Origin: JANWHF01 sp036276235
Lineage (GTDB): Bacteria; Planctomycetota; Phycisphaerae; Tepidisphaerales; Tepidisphaeraceae
Direction: 5' to 3'
Length of the DNA: 10,539 nt
Assembly (NCBI GenBank): GCA_036276235.1
Contig: DATBDZ010000284.1
Span: 1-10,539 of the forward strand
Positions 6,266-10,539 of the stretch are shown here, in pieces. The first letter of the stretch is position 1. Each line of letters starts with the position of its first letter. Position numbers and translations under genes: made by a program. The notes under the pieces are model-generated. The model ran no database searches, was not told where the DNA came from, and saw only the letters and a program-made list of their open reading frames with translations.

Positions 6266-7621
6266 TCACGCCAGCTCCAACCCGCGCATCGAGGAAGTGC
6301 TTGATGCAAACTTGCTCACGTCCAATTCCATCCGCTGCAGCATCGAGACGAAGAGATTCGGCAGCGGATAATTGTGATCCCTGTCGAACGCCAGGTGCTG
6401 GCCGTGTTTGAAGCCGCCGCCAGCGAAGAGGGTTGGCAGGTTCGTCGTTACGTGTGTGTTGGCGTTGCCCAGGTTGGTGCCGTAGAGAACCATGGTGCGA
6501 TCGAGGAGCGTATCGTTTTCTTCCTGCACGCCTTGCAGATCGGTCATCAGCTCGCCCAGCAGCTTCATGTGCCATTCGTCGATCGCCTTGAGCTGCTTGA
6601 GCTTCACCTCAGAGCGGCCATGGTGCGAAAGATTGTGGTAGTCGTCGGTGGTTTTATGATCGTCCAGATCGAGCGCGGGTGAGTTGACGCTATCGAGCAG
6701 CAGCGTGATCAGCCGCGTCGAATCGGTCTCGAAGGCGAGCTTCGCCATGTCGTACATGAGCTTTACTTTTTCCATGTAGGCGCTGGGGCTTGCCGGATCG
6801 AGCGGGATCGGCACATCGACCACCGGCTTGGGCTTGCGCTCCCATTCGCGCGACATCTTCATCCGCTGTTCGAGATCTCGCACGCTGGTGAAATATTGAT
6901 CGAGCCGATCGCGATCGCGCGCCCCCACCGATCGCTGCAAATCCTTGGCCTGCCCGGCGACGGCATCCAGAATGCTCTGGCCCAGCTCGAGCTTGCGCAC
7001 CTGATTGTCGACTTCCTGCTTAGTTCCGCTGAGGAACAGCCGCCGGAAAACGTCGGCGGCCTTTTCCTCGCACGGAATCATCACGCCCGAGCTGGTCCAG
7101 GAGAGGCTGCGAAGACCCTGCTGCACGTTGACGCCCAGCGTCAGCGATGGATAGCGCGTGAGGTGGCCGATGCGCTCGGCCATGAACTGATCGAGCGAGA
7201 TTGTGTTGCGAAACCCGCCGCTGCCCGGATGCGGGGCGGCAGTCAGAAAGCAGATATCCGCCGGATGCCCGCCGTCCACGTCCGGATGCGAAACGCCGCT
7301 GAACACCGTGAAATCTTCGCGATGATCGGAAAGGACATCCAAATAAGGAGAGGCTTCATAATCGCGGCCGGAAGTCTTCGGGAAAAACTGGTCGGGCAAC
7401 AGGCCCAGATTATTACAGATCGCCAGCATGCGGCGAGGTTTGGTTGGCGTGAAGACTCCGCCGGCCGCATCCGTGGTCGCGCCCAGCGCCGGGCGCATGG
7501 CATCGAGCAGCGGAAGCGAGAGGACGATGCCCGCCCCGCGTAGAAACGTCCGCCGTGAAAAGCCGCGCTGGCGGTGAATGATCGGCAAGGACGACCTGGC
7601 GGACGCTTGGGCGTTTTTCAT
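6266..7621 (-). CDS. DUF1552 (HxxSHH) family protein, Tat-exported
   Basis: Predicted 451-residue protein. The N-terminus carries a twin-arginine signal, SRRTFLRGAG (22-31), followed by the hydrophobic IVLSLPLLDAM and an ALGA-type cleavage site near 45-48, so export in folded form is expected. Family marks are the conserved HxxSHH, here HNLSHH (329-334) within TTDDYHNLSHHGRS, the early GHPADICFLTA segment (118-128), and YGTNLGNANTH (380-390) followed by NLPTLFAGGGFKHG. Length fits the family. The biochemical role is not established; planctomycete genomes commonly pair it with a DUF1592-type cytochrome gene, as here. The frame is open to 7705, but that extension is translated repeat DNA. The ATG at 7621 has GGAGA 4 nt upstream and places the Tat motif normally. 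Probably co-transcribed with the upstream DUF1592 gene through the repeat array. Confidence 0.92.
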   Translation of the reverse strand: MKNAQASARSSLPIIHRQRGFSRRTFLRGAGIVLSLPLLDAMRPALGATTDAAGGVFTPTKPRRMLAICNNLGLLPDQFFPKTSGRDYEASPYLDVLSDHREDFTVFSGVSHPDVDGGHPADICFLTAAPHPGSGGFRNTISLDQFMAERIGHLTRYPSLTLGVNVQQGLRSLSWTSSGVMIPCEEKAADVFRRLFLSGTKQEVDNQVRKLELGQSILDAVAGQAKDLQRSVGARDRDRLDQYFTSVRDLEQRMKMSREWERKPKPVVDVPIPLDPASPSAYMEKVKLMYDMAKLAFETDSTRLITLLLDSVNSPALDLDDHKTTDDYHNLSHHGRSEVKLKQLKAIDEWHMKLLGELMTDLQGVQEENDTLLDRTMVLYGTNLGNANTHVTTNLPTLFAGGGFKHGQHLAFDRDHNYPLPNLFVSMLQRMELDVSKFASSTSSMRGLELA

Positions 7622-7645
7622 TGTCTCTCCGTTGGCTCTATTCCG

Positions 7646-7888
7646 TCGGGGTGAACCTTCTTGTTCGCCCCGGCGATTCTCGCGATCGACGCAGGGTGAA
7701 CACAAGGTTCACCCCTACAATCAGGCCCCGTAGGGGCGAACCTTGTGTTCGCCCTCTGCCAGTTGCGCGGACGACGCGGGTGAACACGAGGTTCACCCCT
7801 ACGGAAGCGGCTTTTGTAGGGGCGAACCTTGTGTTCGCCCTCTGTCGCTCGCGCGGACGGCATGGGCGAACACGAGGTTCGCCCCTAC
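7646..7888. repeat. Three tandem 73-bp composite palindromes
   Basis: The units are 7646-7718, 7730-7802 and 7816-7888, each 73 bp: a 25-nt arm, a 23-nt spacer and a 25-nt inverted arm. The separators are 11 and 13 nt. Each arm is itself a hairpin of type GGGCGAAC-CTTGT-GTTCGCCC, preceded by GTAGG or ended by CCTAC; the first arm has GTCGG and a 6-nt loop. The array occupies almost all of the 263-bp gap between the two minus-strand genes, leaving room only for the DUF1552 ribosome binding site. Its end overlaps the DUF1592 stop codon. Similar GTAGGGGCGAAC-type repeats are, to my knowledge, scattered in many environmental bacterial genomes. Confidence 0.95.
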
Positions 7889-10470
7889 TTGTTCCGGAAC
7901 AATTCGCTTTGCACGATTTCCTGAACCAGCTCGCGGATGCCGTATCCCTGCGAACGCGTATCGGCCAGGATCTTCGCAATCTGCGGCCGATCGGAAAACT
8001 GTATCGGCGCGCCGGTGGCATAGATAGCCAACTGATGCGTCAGATTCCGCGCGAGCTGTTCCTGATCGTCCAGCAGATACTTCTTGAGCTCGCGCACATC
8101 GGCAAACTGGCGGCCATCGGGCAGCTCCCCGCTGGAATCGACTTCGGGGCCGAGCGAGAAGTGATAGTAAAGCCCGTTGTGGCCGATCCCCTTCACGCGC
8201 TCACCGTCGCCGCCGATGGTGCGGTAGCGATCGCGCCACGCGCCCATCACATCGAAGCTTTCCAGGGCGAAGCCGGACGGATCGATATTGCGATGACAGG
8301 CCGCACACGTCGCCTCGCTGCGATGGCGGGCAAGCTGCTCGCGGATGGTCGTCGCGCCACGGATATCCGGCTCGACCGCCGGCACGCCCGCCGGCGGCGG
8401 AGGGGGCGGCTTGCCCAGCAGCCGCGTCATGATCCACGCGCCGCGCTTCACCGGCGAGGTGCTTGTGCCGTTGGATGTCACCTTCAGTACGCTGCCCTGC
8501 GTGAGCAATCCGCCGCGCACGCTGTCGCGCGGCAGCGGCACCAGCCGCAGCTCCGCGCCGCTCACGCCGGTAATGCCGTAATGCGTCGCCAGCCGCTCGT
8601 TGAGCACCGCGAAATCCGATGCCACCAGATTTCTCGCCGGCATGTTTCGCTTCACCAGCTCGGCAAAGAAAAGCTGTGTCTCGCCGATCATCGATTCGAC
8701 AAGCTGATCGTCCAACTGATAATCCGGGTACAGCTCAGCATCGGGCGACGCACCCTGAACGAATCGCACATCCAGCCAATAATCGAGGAAGGCATTGATG
8801 AGTCGCCGCGAGCGCGGATCGTTCAGCATTCGCTCGGTCTGCTCGCGCAGGATTTCAGACTGATGCAGCTTGCCCGCGTGCGCGAGCTGATTCAATTCCT
8901 CATCCGGAACCGAATTCCACAGGAAAAGCGAAAGCCGATTGGCCAGCGCCACATCATCCAGCGGCCCCGGCTTCTCATCCAGATACAAAAATGCCGGAGA
9001 GCTCAGCACGCCCGTGTAAGCGGCGACCATCGCATCGGTAAAGTTGTATCCCGACTGCATCGCATCATGTACGACGCCCAGAAATCGCGCCACATCCACA
9101 TCCTGCACCGGCCGGCGATAGACATGCTGCATGAATCGCCGCAGCAATCTTTCCGCATCGCCCGGATCCTGCGAAATCACCTCAACGCCCGGCGGCGGCG
9201 CGGGCCGGCGAAATCCGGGGCCTCCGTTGCGTCCAGGCCGCGCCACTTCCGCTATCGCGGGGCGATCTTTCGTGGGCAAATCGCCGAACAAAAGCTGATG
9301 ACTTGCCGGCGGCCACTGCTCGACCAGCGGCCCGTCCACTTCCATCCAGTTAAACGCCACGCCCGGCGCGCCGTCGGCTTCCTGTAACGGATTCTTGTGA
9401 TCCGGCGGACGCGAGCGGAAAAAGCGTGCGGCATCCGGGCGAATTGTTTCCCCCGCCAGCATGTACGCTTCGATCTCGTGCAGCGTCGGCCCCGGCCCCA
9501 CATCGAAGCTTGCCAGCTTGCGCAAAGATCGCGGCGGCGTTTCCGCGTAAATCGTCACCGGCTCGGGCCGCCGGCCTTCGGTTGCCTTCTTGAAATCGGG
9601 CGATACCCAGAACGTGTAAGCCAGAAAGCGCAGCCGATACTTGCCCGAAATCGGCGCACGAAAACTTCCGAAACGAATCTCCGTCGGCTCGTAGCTGCTG
9701 ACGACAATCCCCATCGCCTCCTGCGCGCGAATCGCCGGATCGTCCGACCTGACTGGCCGCGGCGAATTCTGCTGAATCAGATCCGTCCGCAATTCCAAGC
9801 CCACGAGTGGAATCGTCTTGCGATTGTTCGGCAGCAGCTTGAGCTTGCCGGTGAATTCGCGCTGGTCCCATGAGTCGTAGCGGGTGGTCGTGGTCTTCGG
9901 CCGCGCCGTCTGCGGCGCCATCGCTTCGTGAATCGCAAATTCAGATGCCGTCAGATATCGCGCAAGCTGAACGTGCGAGACATCCAGCGCGTCGCCGATC
10001 TTGTTGAATCCGTGGGATTGCGTGTCCTCAGGCAGAAACGATTTGACCTCAAGATAAGGCACGTCAAGCAAGTCGCTCAGCGCCTGCTCATATTCGAAGC
10101 GATTCAACCGCCGCCGCGTCGCGCGGCCCTCGCCCGCCACCCGCGCCTGATCCGCCGTCAGCAGCGTCGAAGAAAGCGCATCGTTAAACGCCTTCAGCTC
10201 CGCCGGCTCCGGCCGCTCCTTCTTCTTAGCCGGCGGCATCTCGCCGGACACGACCCGATCATTCACCTTCACCCACTCGGCAAAGCTCGCCGGATCACGC
10301 AAATCAAGCCGCAGCGCCCCCAGATCAAGTCCACCCTTCTTCGCGTCGGCGTCATGACATTCGGCACAGTTCTTTTGCAGGAATGGACGGATGTCGGTAT
10401 CAGTCGCCGCACATGCCAGCGACGCGGTCAGACAAAGCCCGATGATGAAAACCAGACGTGGCAAAAGCAC
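7885..10470 (-). CDS. Planctomycete-type cytochrome c / DUF1592 multidomain secreted protein
   Basis: Predicted 861-residue exported protein. After the signal peptide (hydrophobic LVFIIGLCLTASLACA, cleavage near 21-22) comes a planctomycete cytochrome c motif, CAECH (35-39), with a possible axial Met in GEMPP (76-80). Regions then resemble DUF1587 (RRLNRFEYEQALSDLL, about 120-183), DUF1595 (FMQHVYRRP, about 436-497), DUF1592 (about 505-632), DUF1588 (GGLLTQGSVLKVTSNGTSTS and onward, about 650-748, with a second haem-type motif CAACH, 722-726) and DUF1585 (about 784-856). Between 190 and 430 is a long region with a beta-rich, carbohydrate-binding-like appearance. Role inferred: periplasmic electron transfer or oxidation; the substrate is unknown. 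Start: GTG 10470 is the first standard start after an in-frame stop, but AGGAG overlaps it. TTG 10464, 5 nt after AGGAG, may be the true start. First gene of a likely operon with DUF1552. Confidence 0.93.
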   Translation of the reverse strand: MLLPRLVFIIGLCLTASLACAATDTDIRPFLQKNCAECHDADAKKGGLDLGALRLDLRDPASFAEWVKVNDRVVSGEMPPAKKKERPEPAELKAFNDALSSTLLTADQARVAGEGRATRRRLNRFEYEQALSDLLDVPYLEVKSFLPEDTQSHGFNKIGDALDVSHVQLARYLTASEFAIHEAMAPQTARPKTTTTRYDSWDQREFTGKLKLLPNNRKTIPLVGLELRTDLIQQNSPRPVRSDDPAIRAQEAMGIVVSSYEPTEIRFGSFRAPISGKYRLRFLAYTFWVSPDFKKATEGRRPEPVTIYAETPPRSLRKLASFDVGPGPTLHEIEAYMLAGETIRPDAARFFRSRPPDHKNPLQEADGAPGVAFNWMEVDGPLVEQWPPASHQLLFGDLPTKDRPAIAEVARPGRNGGPGFRRPAPPPGVEVISQDPGDAERLLRRFMQHVYRRPVQDVDVARFLGVVHDAMQSGYNFTDAMVAAYTGVLSSPAFLYLDEKPGPLDDVALANRLSLFLWNSVPDEELNQLAHAGKLHQSEILREQTERMLNDPRSRRLINAFLDYWLDVRFVQGASPDAELYPDYQLDDQLVESMIGETQLFFAELVKRNMPARNLVASDFAVLNERLATHYGITGVSGAELRLVPLPRDSVRGGLLTQGSVLKVTSNGTSTSPVKRGAWIMTRLLGKPPPPPPAGVPAVEPDIRGATTIREQLARHRSEATCAACHRNIDPSGFALESFDVMGAWRDRYRTIGGDGERVKGIGHNGLYYHFSLGPEVDSSGELPDGRQFADVRELKKYLLDDQEQLARNLTHQLAIYATGAPIQFSDRPQIAKILADTRSQGYGIRELVQEIVQSELFRNK

Positions 10471-10475
10471 TCCTC
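10470..10475 (-). promoter_or_regulatory. Ribosome binding site overlapping the annotated GTG of the DUF1592 gene
   Basis: The minus strand reads GAGGAG here, and its last base is the G of the GTG start. The spacing suits the in-frame TTG at 10464 (5 nt) better than the GTG (none). The remaining 10476-10539 contains the upstream region of the operon; no confident promoter is visible. Confidence 0.5.
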
Positions 10476-10539
10476 GATCGGCGCGGACAATGACGGCTAT
10501 AGGCAGTATCTGTCACGACGGTTCGGCGTTGAATAGGGG

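Noticed and set aside
7622..7705. Upstream start for the DUF1552 gene.
   Set aside because: It would translate the repeat array and displace the Tat signal by 28 residues. ATG 7621 has its own ribosome binding site.
7646..7888. Possible CRISPR array, because 25-nt repeats recur at regular intervals.
   Set aside because: The repeats alternate in orientation, the 23-nt spacers resemble one another (GCGCGGACG-type core), there are only six arms, and no cas gene is nearby. This is a palindromic repeat array.
7621..9387. Long 588-residue plus-strand open frame.
   Set aside because: It runs antisense to the clear DUF1592 multidomain gene and across the repeat array. Its translation is Arg/His-rich with no recognisable domain, typical of a shadow frame in high-GC DNA.

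Overview
The window looks like a chromosomal segment of a planctomycete (Planctomycetota). The strongest pointer is the minus-strand pair at the right end. One gene encodes a large secreted protein with an N-terminal planctomycete-type cytochrome c motif followed by DUF1587/DUF1595/DUF1592/DUF1588/DUF1585-like regions. The other encodes a Tat-exported DUF1552 protein with the HxxSHH motif. GC is high, and most intergenic gaps are filled with palindromic repeats. I see no phage, transposase, plasmid, CRISPR or defence genes.

Layout: 40-639 (-) PEBP/YbhB-type protein; 728-786 palindromic element; 846-1058 (+) 70-aa membrane protein, overlapping tail-to-tail by 26 bp with 1033-2094 (-), an NAD-dependent sugar-nucleotide epimerase; 2212-3417 (+) class I aminotransferase; 3404-3540 tandem duplication and heptamer palindrome; 3662-4882 (+) secreted protein with three related segments; 4887-5033 multi-hairpin element; 5071-5718 (+) NAD(P)HX epimerase (nnrE); 5714-5848 two heptamer arrays; 5852-5880 putative promoter, 5896-5968 tRNA-Glu(CTC), 6004-6034 terminator; 6133-6221 palindromic element; 6266-7621 (-) DUF1552; 7646-7888 three tandem 73-bp composite palindromes; 7885-10470 (-) DUF1592-type cytochrome protein.

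The only likely functional unit is the DUF1592 -> DUF1552 pair, co-directional and separated only by the repeat array. The other genes are individually recognisable housekeeping or accessory genes with no evident shared pathway.

The most interesting content is the intergenic DNA. Seven separate inverted-repeat or heptamer arrays occur in about 10 kb. They fall into two architectural classes: composite palindromes whose arms are themselves hairpins, and period-7 microrepeats. Several abut or contain the stop codon of the upstream gene. The 73-bp array shows paired substitutions that preserve its small hairpins. No associated transposase (such as a REP-associated RAYT) is in the window, so their mechanism is open.
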